Assembly (NCBI GenBank): GCA_016792825.1
Contig: JAEUMI010000096.1
Span: 1 to 33,113 of the forward strand
Direction: 5' to 3'
Length of the DNA stretch: 33,113 bases
DNA from: Hyphomicrobiales bacterium
GTDB taxonomy: Bacteria > Pseudomonadota > Alphaproteobacteria > Rhizobiales > Aestuariivirgaceae
In this document: in pieces, positions 23,471 to 31,501 of the stretch
Position numbering within the stretch: the first letter of the stretch is position 1
Layout: every line of letters begins with the position of its first letter
Translations under genes and position numbers: made by a program
The notes under the pieces: generated by a model
The model's database searches: none
The model's input: the letters and a program-made list of their open reading frames with translations, nothing else
Told to the model about the DNA's origin: nothing

Positions 23471-25288
23471 ATGTGTGGAATTGTCGGCATTCTCGGCAAG
23501 CAGCCGGTGGCCCTGAGCATTGTCGAGGCATTGCGCCGGCTGGAATACCGCGGTTATGACTCAGCGGGCATAGCAACGCTTGAGAATGGCGGGATTGAGC
23601 GGCGCCGGGCGCCGGGCAAGCTGCGCAATCTGGAAGTGCGTTTGCGTGAATCTCCCATGATGGGGGTGACGGGAATCGGTCACACCCGCTGGGCCACCCA
23701 TGGCGCTGCCACGGAGACGAACGCGCATCCCCATACGGCGGGCGATGTGGTTATCGTGCATAATGGCATCATTGAGAATTTCCGCGAATTGAAGGAAGAA
23801 CTGGCGGCAACTGGCGCAGTCTTTCTCACGCAAACGGACACGGAAGTGGTGGCCCATCTTCTGGCGGCGGAGCGCGCCAAGGGGAAAACGCCGCGTGAAG
23901 CGGTGGGCCAGGTGCTGCCGCGGCTTCAGGGGGCATTTGCCTTTGCCATCCTGTTCAAGTCCGAGGATGACTTGCTGATCGGTGCACGCAAGGGCAGCCC
24001 CCTGGCTGTCGGCCATGGCAATGGCGAGATGTATCTGGGTTCCGATGCCATTGCGCTTGCACCCTTCACCAACCGCGTGACTTATCTTGAGGACGGCGAC
24101 TGGGCGGTGCTCACGCGCAACTCGGTTGAAATCTACAATGCCGCGAACCTGCCCGTGCTGCGAACAATGACGTTTTCGCAGGCCTCTTCGATGATGATGG
24201 ACAAGGGCAATCACCGGCATTTCATGGCCAAGGAAATCGAGGAACAGCCGGAAGTGGTGGGCCACACCCTGGCCGAATACGTTGATTTTTCGACCCGCAC
24301 GGTGAAGATGCCGGAAAAGCTGCCGTTTGAATTCACCTCGCTGGACCGGCTCACGATCACAGCCTGCGGCACGGCTTCCTATGCAGGGCTGGTGGCGAAA
24401 TACTGGTTCGAGCGCATTGCCCGGCTTCCAACGGAAGTCGATATCGCTTCCGAATTCCGCTACCGCGAAGCACCCCTGACGCCAAATGGACTGTCTATTG
24501 TGATTTCACAATCGGGCGAGACAGCGGACACCCTGGCCTCGCTGCGCTACAGCAAATCACAGGGGCAGCATACCCTGGCGCTGGTGAATGTCCCGGAGTC
24601 AACGATAGCGCGCGAAGCCGATGTGGCGCTGCGCACTTTTGCAGGCCCGGAAATCGGCGTGGCTTCAACCAAGGCTTTTACCTGCCAGCTTGCGGCCCTT
24701 GCCTGCCTTGCATTGCTCGCGGCCAAGCAGCGCGGGCAACTTTCAAAGGCGCTGGAGCAGGAACTGGTCGGGGCTCTGGTTGAAGCGCCCCGCCACATGT
24801 CGGAGATTTTGAAGCAGGAGAAGCACATTGCCGGCGTGGCGCGGGAAATTGCCCATGCCAAGGATGTCCTTTATCTGGGGCGCGGCATCAACTACCCAAT
24901 TGCCATGGAAGGTGCACTGAAGCTCAAGGAAATTTCCTACATCCATGCGGAAGGCTATGCGGCAGGTGAACTCAAACACGGGCCCATTGCGCTGGTTGAC
25001 GAGAACATGCCAGTGATCGTGATTGCGCCGCGCGACGAACTCTACGACAAGACCATTTCAAACATGGAGGAAGTGGCGGCGCGCGGCGGAAAAATTGTCC
25101 TTCTTACAGATGATGAAAGCGGCAATCACAGAACCTTCCACCGCATCCGCGTGCCCAAGGCCCATTCCTTCATCAGTCCGCTGCTTTATGCGATTCCGGT
25201 GCAACTGCTGGCGTATCATGCGGCGGTCTTTATCGGCACGGATGTGGACCAGCCGCGCAACCTGGCGAAATCAGTGACGGTGGAATAG
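23471..25288 (+). CDS. glmS: Glutamine-fructose-6-phosphate aminotransferase (isomerizing)
   Basis: GlmS converts fructose-6-phosphate and glutamine to glucosamine-6-phosphate, the entry point to amino sugar synthesis. At 605 residues it is full length. The N-terminal glutaminase begins MCGIVGILG, with Cys2 as the nucleophile after Met removal, followed by RLEYRGYDSAG, HTRWATHG and HNGIIENF. Two SIS domains follow, with TACGTASYAGLVAKYWFE, ISQSGETADTL, STKAFTCQLAAL and LGRGINYPIAMEGALKLKE. The C terminus DQPRNLAKSVTVE is the family's conserved tail. GGAG lies before ATG 23471, nine bases after glmU, so the two are co-transcribed. No glmS ribozyme-like leader is possible in this tight gap. Confidence 0.98.
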   Translation: MCGIVGILGKQPVALSIVEALRRLEYRGYDSAGIATLENGGIERRRAPGKLRNLEVRLRESPMMGVTGIGHTRWATHGAATETNAHPHTAGDVVIVHNGIIENFRELKEELAATGAVFLTQTDTEVVAHLLAAERAKGKTPREAVGQVLPRLQGAFAFAILFKSEDDLLIGARKGSPLAVGHGNGEMYLGSDAIALAPFTNRVTYLEDGDWAVLTRNSVEIYNAANLPVLRTMTFSQASSMMMDKGNHRHFMAKEIEEQPEVVGHTLAEYVDFSTRTVKMPEKLPFEFTSLDRLTITACGTASYAGLVAKYWFERIARLPTEVDIASEFRYREAPLTPNGLSIVISQSGETADTLASLRYSKSQGQHTLALVNVPESTIAREADVALRTFAGPEIGVASTKAFTCQLAALACLALLAAKQRGQLSKALEQELVGALVEAPRHMSEILKQEKHIAGVAREIAHAKDVLYLGRGINYPIAMEGALKLKEISYIHAEGYAAGELKHGPIALVDENMPVIVIAPRDELYDKTISNMEEVAARGGKIVLLTDDESGNHRTFHRIRVPKAHSFISPLLYAIPVQLLAYHAAVFIGTDVDQPRNLAKSVTVE

Positions 25289-25308
25289 GGGCTGGCGCGC
25301 CGTTATTT

Positions 25309-25336
25309 TTGAGACGTGAGCGAATTCCGCTATAAT
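25309..25336 (+). promoter_or_regulatory. Strong promoter of the small membrane protein gene
   Basis: TTGAGA (25309-25314) and a perfect TATAAT (25331-25336) are 16 bases apart. The promoter begins 20 bases after the glmS stop and lies about 32 bases before the 56-codon gene. It is the closest match to the sigma-70 consensus that I noticed in the window. Confidence 0.6.
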
Positions 25337-25367
25337 CGGCATTCGAATCAACCGAGGAGAATGAAAA

Positions 25368-25538
25368 ATGAGACTTAGCGCCCCTACCGGACTCGTCTTT
25401 GTCGTCGCGCTCATTGTCGCGGTTGTTGCGGTGCTGGAGGCGATGGGAACAATCTCGTTCGTTCCCCTCGCGTCAGTCTGGATCATGGCCATTGCCTATG
25501 CAGTGCTTGCCGTAGGCTGCCTTATCAGAGGCTTCTGA
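25368..25538 (+). CDS. Small membrane protein of 56 residues, unknown function
   Basis: The translated protein starts MRLSAPTGLVFVVALIVAVV and ends AVLAVGCLIRGF. It contains two hydrophobic segments, about residues 7-24 and 36-52, separated by a short loop (LEAMGTISFVPLASV), so it should be a two-helix inner-membrane protein. Support for it being real comes from a strong GGAG ribosome binding site (about 25355-25358) before ATG 25368, a near-consensus promoter upstream, and GC-rich third positions. I recall similar short proteins in other alphaproteobacteria, but cannot confirm it here. Its TGA ends directly beside the stop of the opposite-strand MFS gene. Function unknown. Confidence 0.75.
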   Translation: MRLSAPTGLVFVVALIVAVVAVLEAMGTISFVPLASVWIMAIAYAVLAVGCLIRGF

Positions 25539-26759
25539 TTACGCTGGCCTGCTGCGTGTCACACGAATGAAGATCGCAAGTGCTGCCAGGCCCAGTGCGG
25601 CGGAAATGAAGTAAGCCACATTGGGCGACTGAATTGGTGATCCGTCCTGCAGGAAGTAGCCGAATATTTGCGCGAACATAACTGTTCCCACAAGCAGGGC
25701 GAGATTCTGCGCACTGGCAATCCCGCCCTGCAGTTCGCCCTGGGCATCGGGTGGGGCATCTTTGGACATGAGGGCCGTCAAGGCCGGTTGGGCAAAGCCT
25801 TCCGGCGCATGAACAAGAAACAGAATCAATACCATGCTCATGCCCGTTGCCACGCCATAGCCTGCGGCGGCGATGACTGATGTGGCAAGGGCGAGAATAG
25901 TCGTATTCCGTTCGCCAAGCCATTTTACAGCTGGTCCAGTCAAGCCGCCCTGAACCACGGCGGTAATCAGGCCAAATACTGACAGGGTCCAACCAATTGT
26001 CATCTCGCTCCAGTTGAAGCGGGCAATGCCCCAGAACGCCCAGATCGCCGGATAAACCGAAGTGGCGAAAAAATACATGGCCATGACAATACACAGGGGA
26101 AGTGCCTGCCTGTAGGTTGCAAAGACCTTGAAAACGCCTATCGGATTGGATCGGGCCAGGCTGAATGGCCGGCGCGATTCCCGGGGAAGTGTTTCAGGCA
26201 ATACAAGATAGCCGTAAGCAACATTGAGGATTGAAATGCATGCCGCCGCGAAAAAGGGGACCCTCGGACCATATTCGCCGAGGATGCCGCCAATTGCCGG
26301 GCCGATGATAAAGCCCAGGCCGAAGGCCGCTCCCATGTAGCCGAAGACCTTGGCGCGGCTTTCTGGCTCCGTAATGTCGGCCAGATAGGCGTTCGCAGTG
26401 TTGTAGGACGCGCCGCAAAGGCCAGCCAGCGTGCGGCCCACGAAGAGCCAGAACATGTTGGGGGCAAAGGCGGTCAGCAGGTAATCAACACCAAGGCCAA
26501 AGACCGAAAGAAGGAGGATTGGCCGGCGGCCATAGGCATCAGAGAGATTTCCAAGCAGGGGGCCGCAGAGAAATTGCATTCCGCCATAGGCAAAAAAGAG
26601 CCAGCCCGCTAGCAGCGAGGCGCCCGCGAGATCAGCGCCGCTCACGTCTTCGATCAGCCTCGGCAATACTGGCATGATGAGGCCGAAGCCCACCATGTCG
26701 AGGAAGACAGTGATAAAGATGAAGGTCACGGCGTGCCGGCTGGGGGTATGCGCAGTCAT
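25539..26759 (-). CDS. MFS drug-exporter-like protein (TetA family)
   Basis: This protein of about 406 residues has twelve hydrophobic segments and the motifs of the Tet-type drug:H+ antiporters. FIFITVFLDMVGFGLIMPVLP in helix 1 is typical, motif A is GNLSDAYGRRPILLLS, and the antiporter motif C region reads GYMGAAFGLGFIIGPAIGGILG. ATG 26759 was chosen; the open frame back to a TTG at 26819 lies inside hspQ. No clear ribosome binding site precedes this ATG, so translation may depend on read-on from hspQ, which stops 10 bases upstream. Actual tetracycline export cannot be assumed, since chromosomal alphaproteobacterial members often have unknown substrates. It faces the 56-residue gene tail to tail with no gap. 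Confidence 0.87.
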   Translation of the reverse strand: MTAHTPSRHAVTFIFITVFLDMVGFGLIMPVLPRLIEDVSGADLAGASLLAGWLFFAYGGMQFLCGPLLGNLSDAYGRRPILLLSVFGLGVDYLLTAFAPNMFWLFVGRTLAGLCGASYNTANAYLADITEPESRAKVFGYMGAAFGLGFIIGPAIGGILGEYGPRVPFFAAACISILNVAYGYLVLPETLPRESRRPFSLARSNPIGVFKVFATYRQALPLCIVMAMYFFATSVYPAIWAFWGIARFNWSEMTIGWTLSVFGLITAVVQGGLTGPAVKWLGERNTTILALATSVIAAAGYGVATGMSMVLILFLVHAPEGFAQPALTALMSKDAPPDAQGELQGGIASAQNLALLVGTVMFAQIFGYFLQDGSPIQSPNVAYFISAALGLAALAIFIRVTRSRPA

Positions 26760-26769
26760 GGGAACAGCT

Positions 26770-27108
26770 TTAATGCGCGCGGTGTTCGCGGAGCAGATAA
26801 CTATTCTTCTTTGCGTCAAACCCCTTGAAGTATTGGTTGACCTGCGGATGGCGCACTGGCGTGCCGGTCACGTCGACCAGAAGGTTCTGCTCGGAGACGT
26901 AGGCCACATATTCCGTGTCATCGTTTTCGGCAAGCAGATGATAGAAGGGCTGGTCACGGCGGGGCCGTGACTCCTCGGGGATGGAACTCCACCATTCCTC
27001 GGTGTTGCTGAAAACCGGATCCACATCAAAAATCACGCCGCGGAACGAAAACAGCCGGTGCTTTACGATCTGGCCGATCTGAAATTTGGCTGTTGGCATC
27101 TCGCTCAT
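26770..27108 (-). CDS. hspQ: Heat shock protein HspQ
   Basis: This 112-residue protein matches HspQ/YccV throughout: KFQIGQIVKHRLFSFRGVIFDVDPVF (slightly varied), the NTEEWW segment, RPRRDQPFYHLLAEND, EYVAYVSEQNLL and PVRHPQV. In enterobacteria HspQ promotes degradation of denatured DnaA mutants and acts as an adaptor or activator of Lon protease. The role in alphaproteobacteria is assumed to be similar. ATG 27108 was used; a Met at 27099 is possible, because AGGTG is only two bases from the first ATG but suitably spaced from the second. An MFS gene follows 10 bases downstream, so the two are probably co-transcribed. Confidence 0.92.
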   Translation of the reverse strand: MSEMPTAKFQIGQIVKHRLFSFRGVIFDVDPVFSNTEEWWSSIPEESRPRRDQPFYHLLAENDDTEYVAYVSEQNLLVDVTGTPVRHPQVNQYFKGFDAKKNSYLLREHRAH

Positions 27109-27150
27109 GACACCTGATTGCCAAGAGTCCGCCTGGAAGGCAAGAGGCTC

Positions 27151-28329
27151 TTAGGAAGCCCGCATGGCAAAGGGCAGATTGTCGGTTTGCTGCAGGCCAC
27201 GTTCCATAATGAAGCGTTTCAGCGGGGCAAAATAGTGCACTGCGGTAAGACCCAGGGCGCGTGCCCCTTCAAGCGGGAGAAATCCCAAGAGCAGGGATTT
27301 GTTCATGAGATCAATGAGATGCTGGCGTGGGACAACTTCAGCGCGGCGCACGGCATTATACTCGGCCAAGACGCCGGCACTTCCGGGATCCTTGGCGGCG
27401 AGAATGAGATCAGCGGCGAGTGCCGCATCACGCAAGGACATGTTCAGTCCCTGCGCACCAATGGGCGGCACGACATGGGCGGCCTCGCCGATCAATATCA
27501 CGCGATCCCTTGCGAGCTGCCGGGCGGTGAGTCCTTTCATGGGGAATGATTTGCGGGGCCCAAGGTTTGATATGAGCCCCAGTTCGCCATGGGTCTCAAT
27601 TTGTATTTCGGCGGCCAGTTGCTTATCGTCCATGGTCATGAGGGCTTCGGCGCGGGCGGGACGTTCCATCCACACCAGGCTTGAACGGTTTTCGGGCAAA
27701 GGCACCGTAGTGAAAGGGCCAGCGGGCTTGTGATATTCCGTCGAGATGTTGTCATGGCCCATGGAATGAGCGAAGCTTGTTGCGATCGCAGTTTGGTCAT
27801 AGGACCAGGTATCAGTGGCAATGCCTGCGGCTTTGCGCAGGACTGAATTTGCGCCATCTGCCGCAAGGCAGAGAGTGGCAGAAATTTCGGTCGAATTGGA
27901 CAAGGTGACATGAATGGCACCGTCCCTCGAAACGGCTCCGGTCGCGGTGGCTTCGACAAACGTAACCCCAAGATCTTCAGCGCGTCGGCGGAGGACGGGG
28001 AGAAGCAGGGCAAGCGGAACGTTCCAGCCAAAGGCCTCCAGGTTCAGGTCCTGTGATGCAAACTCAAGGTTCGGTGCGACCAGGAGCGATCCCGTATCAT
28101 CAATGATCCGGAGCTTTCGCAATGGGGACGTCTCGCTTTCGAGTTTCCCTGGCCAGATATCAAGGTAGCGCAGAAGCTGGATGGAGGGTTGCATCAGGGC
28201 GACGGTGCGAGGGTCTTCACCTGCTGCCGGGGCAACGACTGTGGTTGCCAAACCTTCCTTGGCAAGCAGGGCTGCCGCCGCTAGGCCAGCGGGGCCCGCG
28301 CCTGCAACGATGACTTTGCAATCTGCCAT
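27151..28329 (-). CDS. FAD-dependent hydroxylase, UbiH/UbiF family
   Basis: This 392-residue class A flavoprotein monooxygenase probably hydroxylates the ubiquinone precursor ring at the inner membrane. It has the FAD-binding GAGPAG (residues 10-15), the central ADGANS (157-162), and the second FAD motif as GEAAHVVPPIGAQGLNMSLRDA near 281-302. Most relatives read GDAAH there, so Asp is replaced by Glu. PPIGAQGLN is characteristic of the UbiH/UbiF/UbiI/UbiL group. Which ring position it modifies cannot be told. It overlaps the upstream GST gene by one base (TGATG), indicating co-translation. The downstream hspQ is separated by 42 bases. Confidence 0.88.
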   Translation of the reverse strand: MADCKVIVAGAGPAGLAAAALLAKEGLATTVVAPAAGEDPRTVALMQPSIQLLRYLDIWPGKLESETSPLRKLRIIDDTGSLLVAPNLEFASQDLNLEAFGWNVPLALLLPVLRRRAEDLGVTFVEATATGAVSRDGAIHVTLSNSTEISATLCLAADGANSVLRKAAGIATDTWSYDQTAIATSFAHSMGHDNISTEYHKPAGPFTTVPLPENRSSLVWMERPARAEALMTMDDKQLAAEIQIETHGELGLISNLGPRKSFPMKGLTARQLARDRVILIGEAAHVVPPIGAQGLNMSLRDAALAADLILAAKDPGSAGVLAEYNAVRRAEVVPRQHLIDLMNKSLLLGFLPLEGARALGLTAVHYFAPLKRFIMERGLQQTDNLPFAMRAS

Positions 28330-28943
28330 CAGCTTGCCGACAGAGCGGTTTTCAGCATGCTTTCGCGGGCGGAAAATTTTTCATGAAAGGCGCTGAGGTT
28401 CGGGCGCGTGTCGCGCCACTTGAAGGCGGGAAGGCGGAAATCGATGTAAGCGAGAGCAACCGCCATCGCGATGGTTCCAGCGGTGACATCGGTAAGTTCA
28501 GCCTGCCAGTTCCTGTCCATATCATCAATGGCGGCATTGATGCGTTGTTCGGTGCGGGCCATCCAGTCCGCCCACTGCAATCCTAGCGGGCGCGCAGCCG
28601 TTTCATAGCGATAGGCCACACAGACATCAGCCAGGCCCTGGCTGAGGGCCTGAAGGGTGAGAATGCGGAAGCGCTTGACGCCGTCGTCGGGAATCAGGGT
28701 TTTGTTGCCTGCGACATGGGCCAGGTACTCAATGATGACACGGCTGTCATAGAGCGGGTGATGGTGGTCGGTTTCGAGAATGGGGATTTTGCCAAGGGCA
28801 GAGAGCGCCGTGAGCTTTGGATTTGCCTGGGTGGGCTTTACGGCTTCCCTGACATGCTCGAGCTTGCCCGAAAGCCCGCATTCATGGGCAGTGACGAGGC
28901 ACATGCGTACAAAGGGAGAAATCGTATCGCCATAAATCTTCAC
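28329..28943 (-). CDS. Glutathione S-transferase family protein
   Basis: This 204-residue protein has the two-domain GST layout. The N-terminal thioredoxin-like domain starts MKIYGDTISPFVRMC, with a Ser/Cys-type active-site region, and has GKIPILE (cis-Pro) and DSRVIIEYL for glutathione binding. The C-terminal all-helical domain includes LADVCVAYRYE and AMAVALAYIDFRLP, the latter with the conserved Asp that caps a helix in GST folds. Substrate unknown; roles in detoxification or redox chemistry are common. The stop overlaps the ATG of the UbiH-family gene by one base. The 82-base gap from lexA contains a GC-rich dyad but no clear terminator. Confidence 0.88.
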   Translation of the reverse strand: MKIYGDTISPFVRMCLVTAHECGLSGKLEHVREAVKPTQANPKLTALSALGKIPILETDHHHPLYDSRVIIEYLAHVAGNKTLIPDDGVKRFRILTLQALSQGLADVCVAYRYETAARPLGLQWADWMARTEQRINAAIDDMDRNWQAELTDVTAGTIAMAVALAYIDFRLPAFKWRDTRPNLSAFHEKFSARESMLKTALSAS

Positions 28944-29025
28944 AGGGGCTTACCTTCCGAACTGGTTCAGTCTGCAACCCCAGCTTAGACGATGGGCGGC
29001 GCCCAATGAAGGGCGAAACGCCGCC

Positions 29026-29730
29026 TCAGTATTTTCTTAACAGGCCGACAAGGCGGCCCTGTACACGCACCCGGTCCGGCCCGAAAATGCGGGTTTCGTA
29101 GGCCGGGTTTGCCGCTTCGAGGGCTACGGATTCACCCTTTTTGCGCAGGCGCTTGAGGGTTGCTTCCTCGTCATCGATGAGGGCCACGATGATTTCGCCA
29201 TTATTGGCCGTATCGCCCTTGCGGATGAGGACCGTATCGCCATCGAATATGCCGGCTTCGATCATCGAGTCGCCTTTGACCTCCAGGGCAAAGTGCTCAC
29301 CGCCGCCGAGCATTTCAGGAGGGATGGAAATATTGTTGGTGTGATCCTGGATGGCGGCAATCGGCACACCCGCCGCGATCTTGCCCATGAGGGGCACCAT
29401 CACCGCGCGGGGAATTCCATCATTGGCGGCAGGCATGGATTTCACCTTGCCGAGGCTTCCCTGAATGACGTTGGGCGAGAAACCGGATTTTTTGGACGTC
29501 AGGCTCGGGGAATGGGACTCCGGCAGCTTGATTACTTCCAGGGCGCGGGCGCGGTTGGCCATGCGCTTGAGAAAGCCGCGCTCTTCCAGGGCCACGATCA
29601 GACGATGAACGCCGGATTTGGACTGCAAGTTCAGTGCATCCTTCATTTCCTCGAAGGACGGCGGAACCCCTTCCTCCTTCAGGCGCTCATTGATGAAAAG
29701 CAGCAGTTCGAGTTGTTTGCGGGTGAGCAT
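29026..29730 (-). CDS. lexA: LexA, SOS-response repressor
   Basis: LexA represses DNA-damage genes and self-cleaves when RecA is activated. The 234-residue protein has a winged helix-turn-helix N-terminal domain ([48 protein letters not shown]), a longer alphaproteobacterial linker, and the S24 protease domain. The cleavage site is Ala120-Gly121 in [10 protein letters not shown]. The catalytic Ser is residue 155 in GDSM and the Lys is residue 193 in EEATLKRL. The start is supported by the match to the family's MLT-K-Q-L-E-L-L opening; the ribosome binding site is weak. It has its own promoter with a GTTC-N7-GTTC box, so it is autoregulated. It lies downstream of moeA in the usual rhizobial order. 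Confidence 0.97.
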   Translation of the reverse strand: MLTRKQLELLLFINERLKEEGVPPSFEEMKDALNLQSKSGVHRLIVALEERGFLKRMANRARALEVIKLPESHSPSLTSKKSGFSPNVIQGSLGKVKSMPAANDGIPRAVMVPLMGKIAAGVPIAAIQDHTNNISIPPEMLGGGEHFALEVKGDSMIEAGIFDGDTVLIRKGDTANNGEIIVALIDDEEATLKRLRKKGESVALEAANPAYETRIFGPDRVRVQGRLVGLLRKY

Positions 29731-29779
29731 GGGAGATCGCTTTCATTGCTAGAGACGGAATCGGAACAAACCTGCAACA

Positions 29780-29808
29780 TCTATACAGGTTCCGGTTTAG
29801 TTCTGCAA
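29780..29808 (-). promoter_or_regulatory. lexA promoter
   Basis: On the minus strand TTGCAG (29808-29803) and TATAGA (29785-29780) are 17 bases apart. Transcription would start near 29773, leaving a leader of about 43 bases. The SOS box lies in the spacer, so bound LexA would block RNA polymerase. Confidence 0.65.
29789..29803. promoter_or_regulatory. LexA operator (SOS box)
   Basis: GTTCCGGTTTAGTTC is an exact GTTC-N7-GTTC, the direct-repeat SOS box known from Rhizobium and Rhodobacter LexA. A third, imperfect half-site (GTTT, 29811-29814) continues the 11-bp spacing. A degenerate copy on the other strand (GAAC-N7-CAAC, 29763-29777) sits near the transcription start. Confidence 0.88.
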
Positions 29809-29828
29809 CTGTTTACTTTTTGTGGCGG

Positions 29829-31022
29829 CTAGAAGTCGAGATTGAGGATCGGGACGAGGTCGCCCATGAGGGCTGCCGGGGCGTTTGGCGGACGGACAAT
29901 GAGGCAGTGGGCATCGCGGAAAGTGCGCTGCATGGATGAGTCCTGCTTGCCACAAGGAGTGGCGGTGCGGGAGCCATCGGCGGCAATTTCCAGCATTGCC
30001 CGCACATGGTCCTGGCGGCTGTCATTGGCTGGCATTGCAATGCCCAAACGTGCCATGGTGGGCACTTCGTCAACTGGCAGGCCTTGCAGGCAATTGAGCA
30101 GGGGTTTCAGAAAGAGTCGGGCACAGACAAGGGCGGACACAGGGTTTCCCGGCAGGCCCAGAACCTGCTGCTGGCCTTTGCGGCCATACATGAACGGCTT
30201 GCCCGGGCGCATAGCTATTTTCCAAAAATCTATCTTTACGCCGGCGTTTTTCAAGGCCTCCTGGACAAAATCATGATCGCCTACGGAAGCGCCGCCGGTG
30301 GTGACGATGATATCGGCCTTGGCCATTTTGAGAATGGCGCGCTCAGTGGCTCTGAGATCGTCCCGGACAATTCCGCCATTGATGACCGTTGCGCCAAAGC
30401 TTTCCACCAGGGCGGCGAGGGCATTGCTGTTTGAAGATACAATCTGATCGGGGCGTGGCTTGGCGCCGGGCAGAACAAGTTCATCGCCAGTGGCAATAAC
30501 CGCCACGACCGGTTTTCTCCGTACACTGATGATATGGCAATTCATTGCCGCAGCGAGGCCAATATCGCGGGCGTTCAGGCGGATCGCAGCGGGGAACAGG
30601 GTTTCGCCTTTGCGAAAATCCAGGCCACGGAGGCGAATGTTCTGGCCGGGCCGCGCGGCCTGCAAAATGGTGACGGACTTGCCAGTGACCGATGTGTTTT
30701 CCTGAATGACGACCGCGTCAGCAGTTGTTGGCACCGGTGCACCGGTGAAAATTCGAACAGCCTGGCCTGGCTTCAATTTGCCATTGAATGCGTGACCGGC
30801 GGCTGAAGTGCCAATAACCTTGAACTCGGTCATGGTGTCGCCAGAACGCAAGGCGTAGCCATCCATGGCGGAGGAATTGAACGGGGGCTGGTCGCGTTTG
30901 GCGTTGAGAGGTTTTGCCAACGCGCGTCCGAGCGCCTGAGCCAGGGGAACATTCTCGGGGGCCAGCGGCTTTGCATGGGCGAGAATGCGGGTGCGGGCCT
31001 CTTCAACGGGCATGAGAGCCAT
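29829..31022 (-). CDS. moeA: Molybdopterin molybdenumtransferase MoeA
   Basis: MoeA inserts molybdate into adenylylated molybdopterin, the last step of molybdenum cofactor synthesis. The 397-residue protein has the usual bacterial length. Motifs seen are PPFNSSAMDGYAL near residues 46-58, the RIFTGAPVPTTADAVV block, VIATGDELV, TTGGASVGDHDFV, KIAMRPGKPFMYG and the LPGNPVSALV segment. The C-terminal domain IV is present. It starts three bases after the moaC stop, so they share a transcript. GTG or Met alternatives near the start (Met4 at 31013) would change little. It precedes lexA but is separated from it by 98 bases holding the lexA promoter. Confidence 0.95.
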   Translation of the reverse strand: MALMPVEEARTRILAHAKPLAPENVPLAQALGRALAKPLNAKRDQPPFNSSAMDGYALRSGDTMTEFKVIGTSAAGHAFNGKLKPGQAVRIFTGAPVPTTADAVVIQENTSVTGKSVTILQAARPGQNIRLRGLDFRKGETLFPAAIRLNARDIGLAAAMNCHIISVRRKPVVAVIATGDELVLPGAKPRPDQIVSSNSNALAALVESFGATVINGGIVRDDLRATERAILKMAKADIIVTTGGASVGDHDFVQEALKNAGVKIDFWKIAMRPGKPFMYGRKGQQQVLGLPGNPVSALVCARLFLKPLLNCLQGLPVDEVPTMARLGIAMPANDSRQDHVRAMLEIAADGSRTATPCGKQDSSMQRTFRDAHCLIVRPPNAPAALMGDLVPILNLDF

Positions 31023-31024
31023 GG

Positions 31025-31501
31025 CTATTCCGCCGTAAAGCTGCCGGACTTGCCGCCGGTTTTTTCAGTGAGACGCAGGTCGGTGATCTTCATGCCGCGG
31101 TCGACGGCCTTGCACATGTCGTAAAGGGTCAGGGCGGCAACCGAGCAGGCGGTAAGAGCTTCCATCTCCACTCCGGTTTTTCCTTCAACCCGGACGGTGG
31201 CGCTGACTTCGACGGAGCTGGTTTTTTCATCCGCCACGAAATCGACGGATACCTTGGTGATGAGCAGGGGATGGCAGAGCGGGATGAGTTCGTGGGTTTT
31301 CTTGGCAGCCATGATCCCGGCAATCCGTGCGGTGGCCAGGACATCGCCCTTCTTTGCGGTGCCGCCCAGGATGAGAGCAAGGGTTTCCGGCAGCATGGTG
31401 ACTTGCGCCCGGGCGGTGGCGGAGCGAGAAGTGACGTGCTTGTCCGACACGTCCACCATATGGGCGTTTCCGGTGGAATCTAGGTGCGTGAGCTTGTTCA
31501 T
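31025..31501 (-). CDS. moaC: Cyclic pyranopterin monophosphate synthase MoaC
   Basis: MoaC works with MoaA to form cyclic pyranopterin monophosphate in the first stage of molybdenum cofactor synthesis. The 158-residue protein is full length. It has the conserved MVDVSDK opening, [16 protein letters not shown] with His77, [22 protein letters not shown] with Asp128 and Lys131, and the C-terminal KTGGKSG. The ATG overlaps the trpC stop by four bases (ATGA), which indicates translational coupling. moeA follows after a gap of two bases. No moaA is in the window, so the other early-step gene is elsewhere. Confidence 0.97.
   Translation of the reverse strand: MNKLTHLDSTGNAHMVDVSDKHVTSRSATARAQVTMLPETLALILGGTAKKGDVLATARIAGIMAAKKTHELIPLCHPLLITKVSVDFVADEKTSSVEVSATVRVEGKTGVEMEALTACSVAALTLYDMCKAVDRGMKITDLRLTEKTGGKSGSFTAE

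Noticed and set aside
25293..25308. GGCGCGCC followed by TTATTTTT after glmS as an intrinsic terminator
   Set aside because: The palindrome has no room for a loop beyond a two-base-pair stem, so a stable hairpin is unlikely. The T-rich stretch is better explained as part of the downstream promoter region.
27122..27152. Nested inverted repeats between hspQ and the UbiH-family gene as a terminator
   Set aside because: The outer AAGAG/CTCTT arms are short, with mismatches inside, and no T run follows on the minus strand.
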